Origin: Planctomycetota bacterium
GTDB lineage: Bacteria; Planctomycetota; Phycisphaerae; Sedimentisphaerales; SG8-4
Assembly (NCBI GenBank): GCA_030607345.1
Contig: JAUWKC010000008.1
Coordinates: 1-14,999 of the forward strand
Reading direction: 5' to 3'
Length of the DNA stretch: 14,999 bases
The first letter of the stretch is position 1. Each line of letters starts with the position of its first letter. Shown here one piece after another: positions 6,177 to 13,414 of this stretch. The position numbers were made by a program, and so were the translations under genes. The notes under the pieces are model-generated. The model was not told the origin of the DNA. It saw nothing but the letters and a program-made list of their open reading frames with translations, and made no database searches.

Positions 6177-7610
6177 TCAACCGGAGATGGTTTCTTCGAG
6201 ATTGGCCAGTATCGCTTTTGCTTTGGCGACTTTGTTTCCCGCCGGGCTCCGCCAGTTCAACTGACGGTTTGTCTTTATCAGGTCCTCGACCTTTTTGCAG
6301 GCCAGCAGGACGGTTGCGTGGTTCTTATTGCCCATATGCCTGCCTATCTCCGAGGAGGACATTCTGGTGTGCTTTCTGGCCAAGTACATGCTGAAGTGTC
6401 GCGCCAGGGCTACGGTTCTGTCCTTTCTGGCTGAATGGATATTGCCCGGGGTGGTCTCGAAATATGTGGCGGCGGCCGATTCGATGTCTGATATGTGTGC
6501 TATGGGGTCACACCTCTCGAGGTGCTCGGCCAGGACCTCTTTGGCGATGGATAGGGTTGGCTTTTGGTTCTTGAGCGAGGCCAGAGCAATCAGCTTCAGC
6601 AGAGCGCCCTGGAGCTCGCGGACGTTGGTCTTCAGATGTTCGGCGATGTACTGCACTACGGTTTCGGGGATTTGTTTCTTCAAGGTTGCCGCGTACTGTC
6701 GGCAGATTTCGCAGCGTGTCCGGAAGCCGGGGCTTTCGATTTTGACGACCATTCCCGAGACGAAGCGGTTGACCAGCTTTTCGGAGAGCCGGCCTATCAG
6801 CTTGGGATGGGCGTCGGAGGCAAGCACCACCTGTTTTCCAGCTAAGCTTATCGTATTAAAAGTATGCAGGAACTCCTGCTGCATTGAAGGCTTGCTGGCC
6901 AAGAAGTGTATGTCGTCGATTGCCAACAAATCCATTCGTCTTAACCGACACCGAAAAGCCTCCAGCTTTTTGGTCTTCAAGGCCAGCACGAACTGATTCA
7001 CAAAGTCCTCCGCCGACAGGTACGACCAGTTTGTGTCGGGTCGCCTCGAGCACACTTCGTTGCATATCCCTTGCAACAGATGTGTCTTGCCGACGCCGTA
7101 TCCTCCATGAATAAACAGCGGATTGAACGGACTCTGTGGCTCATTCACAACCGCTTTTGCGGCGTTGTAAGCCAATTGATTGGATGAGCCGACCACGAAC
7201 GTATCCAGACTCAACTTCAGTCTGCTGTGCGTGGTCCTCCGTATCCCGGCCCTGCGGGCGCGAGAGACGCCGTGTGTTTTTTGGGACAGTTTTGCATCTG
7301 GACCGAGTTGGGACTTTCTTTGATGTCCGGAGAGCTCCGCGTCGATGTTGAAGGTAACCTTTCGGCTCTCGCCGATAGCCATCCGGACGGCCCGGTCTAT
7401 CTCGGTCAAAAAGTGGCTTTCAAGCCAGGTTGCCATAAAAAGGTTCGGCACGCCTATTTTGAGGTATTCCTCGGTAATCGTGAACCTTGTGGCGTTCTTG
7501 AACCAGATTCGAAATTTCTGTGTACCGATTCTTGCACTAAGAGCTTCATTGATTGCACCTACTTGTGCTCCCGCCAGGCGGGTTGCTTCATCCGTGATTG
7601 TGGCCTGCAT
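6177..7610 (-). CDS. dnaA: Chromosomal replication initiator protein DnaA
   Basis: Binds DnaA boxes and opens the origin as an ATP-dependent helical oligomer. The 477-residue protein has the normal four-domain plan: an N-terminal domain (1 to about 90), a basic, poorly conserved linker, an AAA+ domain from about 135, and a C-terminal DNA-binding domain. Visible motifs are Walker A GGYGVGKT (169-176), Walker B LLAIDD (228-233), the box VII arginine in LVNRF (Arg282), NVRELQGAL (329-337), and the domain IV signature ARHFSMYLAR (403-412) followed by MGNKNHATVLLACKKV (426-441). The last differs from the usual GRDHTTV, with NKNHATV at the base-contacting loop, so box preference may be shifted. The ATG at 7610 follows AAGGGGAG with 6-nt spacing; a frame extension to 7664 lacks support. 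dnaA is last in the minus-strand run lptB-def-fmt-dnaA but has a 363-bp gap before it and probably its own promoter. Confidence 0.97.
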   Translation of the reverse strand: MQATITDEATRLAGAQVGAINEALSARIGTQKFRIWFKNATRFTITEEYLKIGVPNLFMATWLESHFLTEIDRAVRMAIGESRKVTFNIDAELSGHQRKSQLGPDAKLSQKTHGVSRARRAGIRRTTHSRLKLSLDTFVVGSSNQLAYNAAKAVVNEPQSPFNPLFIHGGYGVGKTHLLQGICNEVCSRRPDTNWSYLSAEDFVNQFVLALKTKKLEAFRCRLRRMDLLAIDDIHFLASKPSMQQEFLHTFNTISLAGKQVVLASDAHPKLIGRLSEKLVNRFVSGMVVKIESPGFRTRCEICRQYAATLKKQIPETVVQYIAEHLKTNVRELQGALLKLIALASLKNQKPTLSIAKEVLAEHLERCDPIAHISDIESAAATYFETTPGNIHSARKDRTVALARHFSMYLARKHTRMSSSEIGRHMGNKNHATVLLACKKVEDLIKTNRQLNWRSPAGNKVAKAKAILANLEETISG

Positions 7611-7616
7611 TACAGT

Positions 7617-7624
7617 CTCCCCTT
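7617..7624 (-). promoter_or_regulatory. Shine-Dalgarno site of dnaA
   Basis: On the minus strand AAGGGGAG stands 6 nt before the ATG at 7610. It decides the dnaA start against the 18-codon longer frame. Confidence 0.75.
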
Positions 7625-7666
7625 TTGCTGATAGTTTATCATTGAGTTGTTTGCTCTTACCCACTA

Positions 7667-7694
7667 ATTATTAAAGCACAGTAAAACAATGCAA
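7667..7694 (-). promoter_or_regulatory. Weak candidate promoter of dnaA
   Basis: On the minus strand TTGCAT (7694-7689) and AATAAT (7672-7667) are 16 bp apart, about 50 nt before the dnaA start codon. The -10 match is approximate and the region is AT-rich, so a chance match is possible. Confidence 0.3.
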
Positions 7695-7781
7695 CATGAT
7701 TTTGGCAGATTTCTTTTCCACTTGACGAAGGTTGCTGTCTGTATTGCAGTTGCGCGCAAAAAAATATTTATTTTGAACAGC

Positions 7782-7790
7782 TTATGCACA
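7782..7790 (+). promoter_or_regulatory. DnaA box (TTATGCACA)
   Basis: Exact match to the TTATNCACA consensus, next to an AT-rich stretch and upstream of dnaA. Two weaker copies on the other strand follow within 35 bp. Confidence 0.6.
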
Positions 7791-7973
7791 CCATAAGTTC
7801 GATTTGTGGAAAAGCTGTGGATTGGATTTTCAAATCGCAGTTCAGCCTGACACGGTGACACTGCGGCAGCAACCGGTTCGGGGCGGCTCAGACAATCAAG
7901 CTTGAGCAGGCTCCGTCTCTACTTCAATTGGTCAATCCTGCCGGGAAACTTGAATTGAGAGCTGGCGTTTGTC

Positions 7974-8942
7974 TCAGTCGTTTTTGGTACGGTCGACAAT
8001 TCCTGCAAATGCATCCCCGGGCTGGGTTGCACGACCGTTGACAAAGGCCTCGAAATCCATAACGGTGCCGCCGGCGGGTTTTATCTTGGTTATCTTCAGC
8101 GCATCTTTGCCGCAGATTACGTTCAGGTTGCCGTCCAGTGTTCCGGATGGCACATGAGCCGGGTTTGAGCTCTCGACGACCTCGGCCATCGCTATTGCCA
8201 CGCGCTGGGACTTTCCTGTTGTGTTTGACACGTACTCTGCCGAAGCCCCAGGCCAGGGCCAGAGTCCCCGTATTCTTCTTTGTAGAGCCCGTGCCGGCTC
8301 ACCGAAATCGAGCAAGCCGTCGGATTTCTTCAGCTTCGGTGCGACAGTAGCCCCCGAGTGGTCCTGTGGTGTGTAGGTGGCTGTGCCGGCGGCTATTTCA
8401 TCCAGGGTTTCCAGCAGCAGCGGCGACGCCAACGCAGCCAGTCTGTCGTGAAGCCGGCCGGCCGTATCGAAGGGCCCGATGCTGGTTTGGGCCTGGGCCA
8501 GGACCTCGCCGGCATCCATTTTTTCAACAACAGTGATTATGCTGATGCCGGTTTCGTGTTCGCCGTTTATTATCGCCCAGTTTATGGGGGCTGCTCCGCG
8601 GTATTTGGGCAGCAGCGAGGCGTGGATGTTTATCGTTCCTTTCGGCGGCAGCGCAATGATTTCGTTTCCGATTTTCTGACCGAACGCAGCCACGACAATA
8701 ACATCAGGTTCCAACTGTGCGATTTTTTCAACGATTTCGGGTTTGTTTACGTTCTCCGGCTCGATACAGGCGACAGAATTCTCTTTTGCCCAGCAGGCAG
8801 CCGGTGTGGGCCTGGTCTTTCTCGCCCTGCCTGCGGGCCGTGGTGGCTGCGCAATAACAAGCAGCGGGCTGTGGCTGGAGCCGAGCAGGGCATTTAAGGA
8901 ATCGATACCGAATTGGCCGCTGCCGAGAAAGACTGTCTTCAT
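7974..8942 (-). CDS. fmt: Methionyl-tRNA formyltransferase
   Basis: Transfers a formyl group from 10-formyl-tetrahydrofolate to methionyl-initiator-tRNA in the cytoplasm. It has 322 residues, close to the E. coli enzyme (315). The N-terminal hydrolase/formyltransferase domain begins MKTVFLGSGQFG and has QPPRPAGR at 32-39, a counterpart of the family's QPDRPAGR loop. The catalytic segment INIHASLLPKYRGAAPI contains Asn105 and His107, and MDAGEVL contains Asp143, giving the complete Asn-His-Asp set. The C-terminal tRNA-binding domain follows, with LRRIRGLWPWPGA-like sequence (QRRIRGLWPWPGA) resembling the family's IRAFNPWP. The ATG at 8942 is preceded by AGGAT at 8953-8949; a longer frame to 9017 overlaps def and does not fit the family. 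The gene starts 25 bp after the def stop, and the two form the expected def-fmt pair. Confidence 0.96.
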   Translation of the reverse strand: MKTVFLGSGQFGIDSLNALLGSSHSPLLVIAQPPRPAGRARKTRPTPAACWAKENSVACIEPENVNKPEIVEKIAQLEPDVIVVAAFGQKIGNEIIALPPKGTINIHASLLPKYRGAAPINWAIINGEHETGISIITVVEKMDAGEVLAQAQTSIGPFDTAGRLHDRLAALASPLLLETLDEIAAGTATYTPQDHSGATVAPKLKKSDGLLDFGEPARALQRRIRGLWPWPGASAEYVSNTTGKSQRVAIAMAEVVESSNPAHVPSGTLDGNLNVICGKDALKITKIKPAGGTVMDFEAFVNGRATQPGDAFAGIVDRTKND

Positions 8943-8967
8943 TGGTCTATCCTGAAAAGTCTGCGTC

Positions 8968-9486
8968 TCAGGGTTTGTGTCCCTTCTCAAGTCTTTTGAG
9001 TTGTCTTCGATGTGCAATTCTCGCGGTCTGGCTCATTCGGTTTACGACGGTCAGACCCTCGATATGGTCATACTCGTGCTGGAGCGCCCTTGCGTAAAGA
9101 CCCTCGGCGTCTTCGGTAAACTGCTTGCCGTTAAGGTCTGTGGCAGTGACCCTGCATTTCTTGTATCTTCGAATCTTGGTGTAAATCCTCGGCACGGACA
9201 GGCATCCTTCCTCGAATAGTTCAATTTCGTCCGTTACAGGGGTGACCTTCGGGTTAATATACACCCTGACGGAATCCCTGGTTCCATCGAGCGAAATGAT
9301 AAACATTCGCAGCGCCAGTCCCACCTGTGGTCCGGCCAGGCCGATGCCCTTGTTGTCAAGCATGATATCGGTCATCTTCTCGACCAACCGGCGCACGCTA
9401 TCGTCGATTTTTTCAATCGGCTGGGCAGGCTGGGCCAAAACCGTCGCCGGGTAACGCGTTATCCGACATTTCTCAGCGTCAATCAT
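8968..9486 (-). CDS. def: Peptide deformylase
   Basis: Removes the formyl group from the N-terminal methionine of new proteins and needs a divalent metal, usually Fe2+. The protein has 172 residues and shows all three family motifs: GIGLAGPQ (47-54; the usual motif is GxGLAAxQ), EGCLSVP (93-99) with metal ligand Cys95, and QHEYDH (136-141) with ligands His137 and His141 and catalytic Glu138. The ATG at 9486 overlaps the end of lptB by 8 bp and has GGAGG 9 nt before it inside lptB, which points to translational coupling. A longer frame starting at 9564 would run deep into lptB and is rejected. fmt follows after 25 bp, so the two enzymes that add and remove the formyl group are made together. 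Confidence 0.97.
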   Translation of the reverse strand: MIDAEKCRITRYPATVLAQPAQPIEKIDDSVRRLVEKMTDIMLDNKGIGLAGPQVGLALRMFIISLDGTRDSVRVYINPKVTPVTDEIELFEEGCLSVPRIYTKIRRYKKCRVTATDLNGKQFTEDAEGLYARALQHEYDHIEGLTVVNRMSQTARIAHRRQLKRLEKGHKP

Positions 9487-10282
9487 CTTGCATTTCCTCC
9501 GAGAATCGCTCCGGCGTCGCTTCGAGCTGGCTCGGCAGGTCTTTGTTGTCATCGAACTCGTCACCGGCGAAGATGCTGCCGAGGTAGTGTTTTCTTACGG
9601 TTTCGCTGCGCACGATTTCGGACGGTTTTCCCGCACCTATAACCTGTCCGTGGTCAATTATATACGCCTTGTCGACCACCTCCAGCGTCCTTTCGACGTT
9701 GTGGTCGGTGATAAGTATACTTACTCCCGAGCTGACAAGACGCTTGATTTCCTTCTGGAGGTCTTCGACGGTGATAGGGTCAACCCCGCTGAAGGGTTCA
9801 TCCAGCAGGATAAGTGATGGCTCGGTTACCATAGCGCGGGCAATCTCAAGTTTTCGCCGTTCGCCCCCGGAGAGGAATCTCCCTTGACTGCCGGCAACTT
9901 CGCTCAGGCCGAAATGCTCAATGAGCGTCTCGGCCCTGCGATTTCGCTCGGCCCTGGTGATGGACATTATCTCCAGTATCGCGTAGAGGTTATCCCTTAC
10001 GGTTAAGCGCTGAAATATGCTCGGTTCCTGTGACAGATACCCGATACCGAGCCGGGCGCGTTTGTACATCGGCAGTTTGGTAATATCTCGGCCCTGGAAT
10101 ATCACGGAGCCGCGGTTTGGAGCAACCATTCCCATAATCATTCTGAAGGTGGTGGTCTTTCCTGCGCCGTTTCTGCCCAGAAGTCCGACGATACTGCGCG
10201 GGGCAATGGTTACGGATACCTCGTTGACGACGACGCGTCCGGAGTATTTCTTCACCAGCCCGCAGGTCTCGAGAAGACTCAT
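9479..10282 (-). CDS. lptB: Lipopolysaccharide export ATP-binding protein LptB
   Basis: ABC ATPase that, with LptF and LptG, drives extraction of LPS from the inner membrane. The 267 residues carry the full nucleotide-binding set: Walker A GRNGAGKTT (36-44), Q-loop Gln85 in YLSQEPSIF, signature LSGGERRKLEIARA (137-150), Walker B LILLDEP (157-163), and H-loop His194. LSGGERR followed by DEPFSGVDPI is characteristic of LptB and separates it from the related branched-chain amino acid transporters. E. coli LptB has 241 residues; here an acidic tail from about 240 (DEFDDNKD) adds about 27. The ATG at 10282 begins MSLLET; the frame is open further up to 10444 but that stretch has no family resemblance. 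No LptA, LptC, LptF or LptG is in the window. It heads the minus-strand group with def. Confidence 0.93.
   Translation of the reverse strand: MSLLETCGLVKKYSGRVVVNEVSVTIAPRSIVGLLGRNGAGKTTTFRMIMGMVAPNRGSVIFQGRDITKLPMYKRARLGIGYLSQEPSIFQRLTVRDNLYAILEIMSITRAERNRRAETLIEHFGLSEVAGSQGRFLSGGERRKLEIARAMVTEPSLILLDEPFSGVDPITVEDLQKEIKRLVSSGVSILITDHNVERTLEVVDKAYIIDHGQVIGAGKPSEIVRSETVRKHYLGSIFAGDEFDDNKDLPSQLEATPERFSEEMQDD
9496..9500 (-). promoter_or_regulatory. Shine-Dalgarno site of def within the lptB end
   Basis: GGAGG on the minus strand, 9 nt before the def ATG at 9486. It fixes the def start and lies inside the last codons of lptB, as expected for coupled translation. Confidence 0.7.
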
Positions 10283-10312
10283 ATCCACGAAAACACCTCT
10301 CGAACATATCAC

Positions 10313-10338
10313 TGACGGCATATAGCCTATAGCAGTCA
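10313..10338. promoter_or_regulatory. Imperfect dyad in the divergent lptB-phosphoesterase promoter region
   Basis: TGACGGCATATA and TATAGCAGTCA form an inverted repeat around a 3-bp centre (GCC), with one mismatch and one unpaired base. It lies 31 bp upstream of the lptB start and covers possible -10 sequences for lptB (minus-strand TATATG and TATAGG). This is an operator-like arrangement, but no regulator can be named. Confidence 0.35.
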
Positions 10339-10458
10339 CTCGGAAACGTAAAGCCAAAAAGCGAAAATGACATCTGCCGGGCTCGTGCGCAGGTTCATTT
10401 CGGCAGGCATCGTGGAGCTGTTCGGGACGAGTTTTGGTCTTCATCCGATGTTTTTCGC

Positions 10459-10486
10459 TTTACTTTTTGTGCTCTTTGCGTAATCT
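10459..10486 (+). promoter_or_regulatory. Candidate promoter of the metallophosphoesterase-yidC-mnmE run
   Basis: TTTACT (10459-10464) and TAATCT (10481-10486) are 16 bp apart. Transcription would begin at about 10493, right at the ATG at 10495, which has no Shine-Dalgarno site. A leaderless mRNA would fit. Confidence 0.35.
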
Positions 10487-10494
10487 TGCCGGGT

Positions 10495-11271
10495 ATGTTC
10501 GCAGTTATAAGCGATATACATTCGAATCTTGAGGCCCTCACGGCGGTTCTTGCCGATATCGAAGGGCGTGGAATAACGACAATCTACTGCCTCGGCGATG
10601 TGGTCGGCTATGGGCCCAATCCCAGGGAATGTCTGGATTTGATTATTGACAAGACCGAGCTTTGTGTTCTGGGTAATCACGATTACGCGGTTTTTTATGA
10701 GCCTACGAACTTCAACTATGGCGCCGAGCAGGCCAGTTTCTGGACCCGTGGAGTTCTGGAAGCCGAACAGGCCGCCCAGGGCCGGGATAAGCGCTGGCGG
10801 TTTTTGGGCGAGCTTCCAATCAAGCACACGATAAGGGTACGACTGGGTACTAACAGGGCGATAATGGATTTTATTCATGCCTCACCCAGAAGACCCATCA
10901 ACGAATATATCTTCCCCGACGATGTCTATACCAATCCGTTGAAGGTGAGATTATTGTTTGAGCGAATAAAGCACATTTGTTTTGTGGGCCATACCCATCT
11001 TCCGGGCGTATTTCTTGGTGAGCCGGATTTCTACCTGCCAGAAGAGCTCGGCAACTCGTACCCGATTGTCGAGAGTGAAAAAGCAATCATAAATATCGGT
11101 TCGGTGGGTCAGCCGCGAGACAGAGACAACCGGGCAAGTTATGTCTACGTCGAGGAGAACCAGGTTCACTTCGTTCGTCTGGAGTACGACTTTGAGACTA
11201 CGGCGAAAAAGATAAGGGCCATTGACCACCTGGATGATTTCCAGGCGGAGCGGCTGCGTGAAGGAAGATAG
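10495..11271 (+). CDS. Calcineurin-like metallophosphoesterase (YfcE/MJ0936-like family)
   Basis: 258 residues with the complete two-metal phosphoesterase set: DIHSN (Asp7, His9), GDVVGYGPNP (Asp35), GNHD (Asn61, His62), the His128 region (DFIHASP), and GHTH (His166, His168), followed by NIGSVGQPRD. It is soluble, without signal peptide or membrane segment. It should cleave a phosphoester, either in a small molecule, a cyclic nucleotide or a phosphoprotein; relatives are often labelled phosphodiesterase or PP2A-like phosphatase, and the sequence does not decide among them. The ATG at 10495 begins MFAVISDIHSN, the expected family start; an in-frame TTG at 10486 adds three residues. yidC begins 29 bp downstream, so co-transcription is likely. 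Confidence 0.9.
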   Translation: MFAVISDIHSNLEALTAVLADIEGRGITTIYCLGDVVGYGPNPRECLDLIIDKTELCVLGNHDYAVFYEPTNFNYGAEQASFWTRGVLEAEQAAQGRDKRWRFLGELPIKHTIRVRLGTNRAIMDFIHASPRRPINEYIFPDDVYTNPLKVRLLFERIKHICFVGHTHLPGVFLGEPDFYLPEELGNSYPIVESEKAIINIGSVGQPRDRDNRASYVYVEENQVHFVRLEYDFETTAKKIRAIDHLDDFQAERLREGR

Positions 11272-11300
11272 GCGTCGTCAGGATTGACAAGAGCAAGATT

Positions 11301-13370
11301 ATGAAAACCTTTTTTTTATTGTTTTTGACGGGATTCGTTGCACTTTGCGGCGGGCTGGTTGCTAAGTCTGCACGGCCGGCGGGCCGCTCAGCCTGCGGCA
11401 GGTCGTGTATACTCCTGCAGCAGACAACAGGCAAAGAACCCATCATAGGTGAAAATAGTCCCTCTTCTCAGGGCCCACAGTTGCAGTCGGCCGATTATAT
11501 CACGCTGCACGCGAACAACGCCGCAGCTCAAACGGTTCTGTTAGGCTCAGTGGACCCGTACAGCGGTTTCAAGTTCGAGCTTGAATTGAGTTCTATGGGC
11601 GCTGCTATTAGCAGGGCGTCCTTCAGCGAATTCAATGACCGCGACCACACGAATCCACAGCCTCTGGCAGTTCTCTCGCCCGTTGAGGGCCAGGCCCTTT
11701 CGCTGGCGAACCGAGGTCTCGTGCTGTACCTGGAGGGCAGACAGTACAGGCCGATGCCTCTGGACAAACTACACTGGCAAAGCTACGGCAGGCACAAGTC
11801 ATCGGATGGCTCTCAGTCGGCCCGGTTCGAAGCTGTAATCAAGGCCAAAGGTACTGGCGAGCCGATTCTTAAACTGAGCAAGACTTATGAGGTTTTCCCC
11901 GACAGCTACCAGGTGAGCTGCAATTTGACGGTTTGCAATTTGTGGGCCGGCGAGCAAAAGCTGCGTTTCGACCTTGCCGGGCCGGTAGGAATCGGCAGAG
12001 AAAGTTATCGCAGCGACATGAGAAAGATTGTGGGCGGGTTTGCAACGACCGACGGAAAAGTAGTCTCATCTCGACAAGAGATTCACAGTTCGTTTCTCAG
12101 CAGGAAGTCAGGTTTAAAAGATGGTACGCGCAAATATCGCCAGGCCCTGAGAACCGCCGACGCAGGGGAAATCGAACGGGCAAGGGAGAATCTGCGGATA
12201 GGACACAATCTTCCGGACCGGCACAGGCAGGCGAGATTCCTGTGGGCGGCGGCGACCAATAAGTATTTTGCTGCAATACTGCGACCCTTGCCGGTTAAGG
12301 ACCAGGATTACTGCGACTGGGTCAAAGACAAAACAGCCCTTTTCCACAATCCCGACCGGGACGAGCGCGCCGACACCGGAGATGAGACAGTCGGATTCGA
12401 GTTCAGGGTTGACCCGAGTCCGCTGGCTGCTGTGGGACAGACCGGAAGCACCAGAACCTATAAGTTTCAATTGTATATCGGGCCGAAGGACAAGAGCCTG
12501 TTCGACAAGAACGAGTTATATCAAAAGCTCGGCTTTGTTGAGACGATAGATTTTATGGGCTGCTGTTGCCCGGCCAGTATTATCCGGCCGCTGGCTTTCG
12601 GGATATTGGCGCTAATGAAGTGGATGTACGGTTTTATCAACAACTACGGCGTGGTGATAATCATCCTCGTGTTTTTGTTCCGCCTGGCGATACATCCGAT
12701 TACCAAAAAGAGCCAGGTCTCGATGAGCAAAATGAGCGGGCTGGGCCCGAAGGTCGAAGAAATAAAGAAGAAATACAGCGGCAACAAGACCGAGATGAAC
12801 AAGCACATGATGGCCTTCTATCGCGAGCAGGGGGCCACGCCGATTATGGGTATCCTGCCGATGCTCGTGCAAATGCCCGTCTGGATTGCGCTTTGGACTG
12901 CGGTGTACTCCAGCATCGACCTGCGAGGGGAGCCGTTTCTGCCGTTCTGGATAACCGACCTTTCGGCGCCGGACGCGCTGTTCAGGTTCCCGGCGGTGAG
13001 TTTGCCTTTGCTCGGCAAGCTGGACTCGTTCAATCTGCTGCCTATTTTGATGGGGGTGGCATTTTACCTTCAGCAGAAGTTGATGCCGTCTCAGGCTACG
13101 GCGTCGGCCAATCCGCAGATGGCTCAGCAGCAAAAGATTATGATGTTTATGTTTCCATTGATGTTTCCCGTGATGCTTTACAAGGCCCCATCCGGCGTAA
13201 ATCTGTACATTATGGCCAGCACGTTCGCCGGGGTCATTGAGCAGTACGTGATTCGCAAGCACATCCGCGAAAAGGACCAGGCTGAGTTAAGTGGTCTGGT
13301 CTCGGCCACTTCGAAGACGGGCGGTAAAACCAAGAAGAAAAAACCCAAACCGTTCTTCAAGAACTTTTGA
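11301..13370 (+). CDS. yidC: Membrane protein insertase YidC
   Basis: Inserts and folds inner-membrane proteins, alone or with the Sec translocon. It has 689 residues, longer than E. coli YidC (548). It begins with one membrane segment (about 3-20), then a poorly conserved linker and the large periplasmic P1 domain (about 70-420, starting near TVLLGSVDPYSGFKFELELS). The conserved core starts near 425 (LALMKWMYGFINNYGVVIIILVFLFRLAIHP, given here only in part) and includes Arg461, the groove arginine needed for substrate insertion. Further membrane segments lie at about 510-535, 570-590 and 610-640, with GILPMLVQMPVWIALW and APSGVNLYI. The tail is very basic (KTKKKKPKP), which may contact ribosomes. 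Residues about 23-33 (SARPAGRSACG) are encoded by two short GC-rich palindromes and look unlike the family. The start has only a weak ribosome site. mnmE follows after 44 bp; rnpA and rpmH are not next to it. Confidence 0.96.
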   Translation: MKTFFLLFLTGFVALCGGLVAKSARPAGRSACGRSCILLQQTTGKEPIIGENSPSSQGPQLQSADYITLHANNAAAQTVLLGSVDPYSGFKFELELSSMGAAISRASFSEFNDRDHTNPQPLAVLSPVEGQALSLANRGLVLYLEGRQYRPMPLDKLHWQSYGRHKSSDGSQSARFEAVIKAKGTGEPILKLSKTYEVFPDSYQVSCNLTVCNLWAGEQKLRFDLAGPVGIGRESYRSDMRKIVGGFATTDGKVVSSRQEIHSSFLSRKSGLKDGTRKYRQALRTADAGEIERARENLRIGHNLPDRHRQARFLWAAATNKYFAAILRPLPVKDQDYCDWVKDKTALFHNPDRDERADTGDETVGFEFRVDPSPLAAVGQTGSTRTYKFQLYIGPKDKSLFDKNELYQKLGFVETIDFMGCCCPASIIRPLAFGILALMKWMYGFINNYGVVIIILVFLFRLAIHPITKKSQVSMSKMSGLGPKVEEIKKKYSGNKTEMNKHMMAFYREQGATPIMGILPMLVQMPVWIALWTAVYSSIDLRGEPFLPFWITDLSAPDALFRFPAVSLPLLGKLDSFNLLPILMGVAFYLQQKLMPSQATASANPQMAQQQKIMMFMFPLMFPVMLYKAPSGVNLYIMASTFAGVIEQYVIRKHIREKDQAELSGLVSATSKTGGKTKKKKPKPFFKNF

Positions 13371-13414
13371 GTTGGTCGGCGGCGAGCAAAGACTCAAAAC
13401 CCCGGGAATCCAGG

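Larger units (their letters stand above)
7611..7973. other. fmt-dnaA intergenic region, candidate oriC or dnaA control region
   Basis: This 363-bp gap has no credible gene. It holds an AT-rich stretch (about 7757-7778, including AAAAAAATATTTATTTT) flanked by DnaA-box-like sequences. TTATGCACA at 7782-7790 matches TTATNCACA exactly. TTTTCCACA lies on the minus strand at 7805-7813, and CAATCCACA, a two-mismatch copy, on the minus strand at 7816-7824. TTTTCCACT lies at 7714-7722. Three boxes within 43 bp beside AT-rich DNA and upstream of dnaA is the usual oriC or dnaA autoregulation layout. The cluster is small for a full oriC, so it may only regulate dnaA. The part at 7850-7973 shows nothing I can name. 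Confidence 0.5.

Noticed and set aside
6295..6996. Plus-strand open frame opposite dnaA
   Set aside because: It lies antisense to the conserved dnaA C-terminal half and shows no recognisable motif.
7570..7582. CCCGCCAGGCGGG palindrome
   Set aside because: It lies inside the dnaA coding sequence and is short and GC-rich; chance or a coding constraint explains it.
10283..10444. Longer LptB N-terminus
   Set aside because: The 54 extra residues do not resemble the family and would occupy the divergent promoter region.
10441..10878. Minus-strand open frame opposite the metallophosphoesterase
   Set aside because: It is antisense to the metal-binding motifs and has no ribosome site or family signal.
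12566..13240. Long open frames on either strand inside yidC (also 12612-13262 minus)
   Set aside because: They are out-of-frame shadows of well-conserved yidC sequence, with repetitive Arg/Gly-rich or His/Arg-rich composition and no family resemblance.
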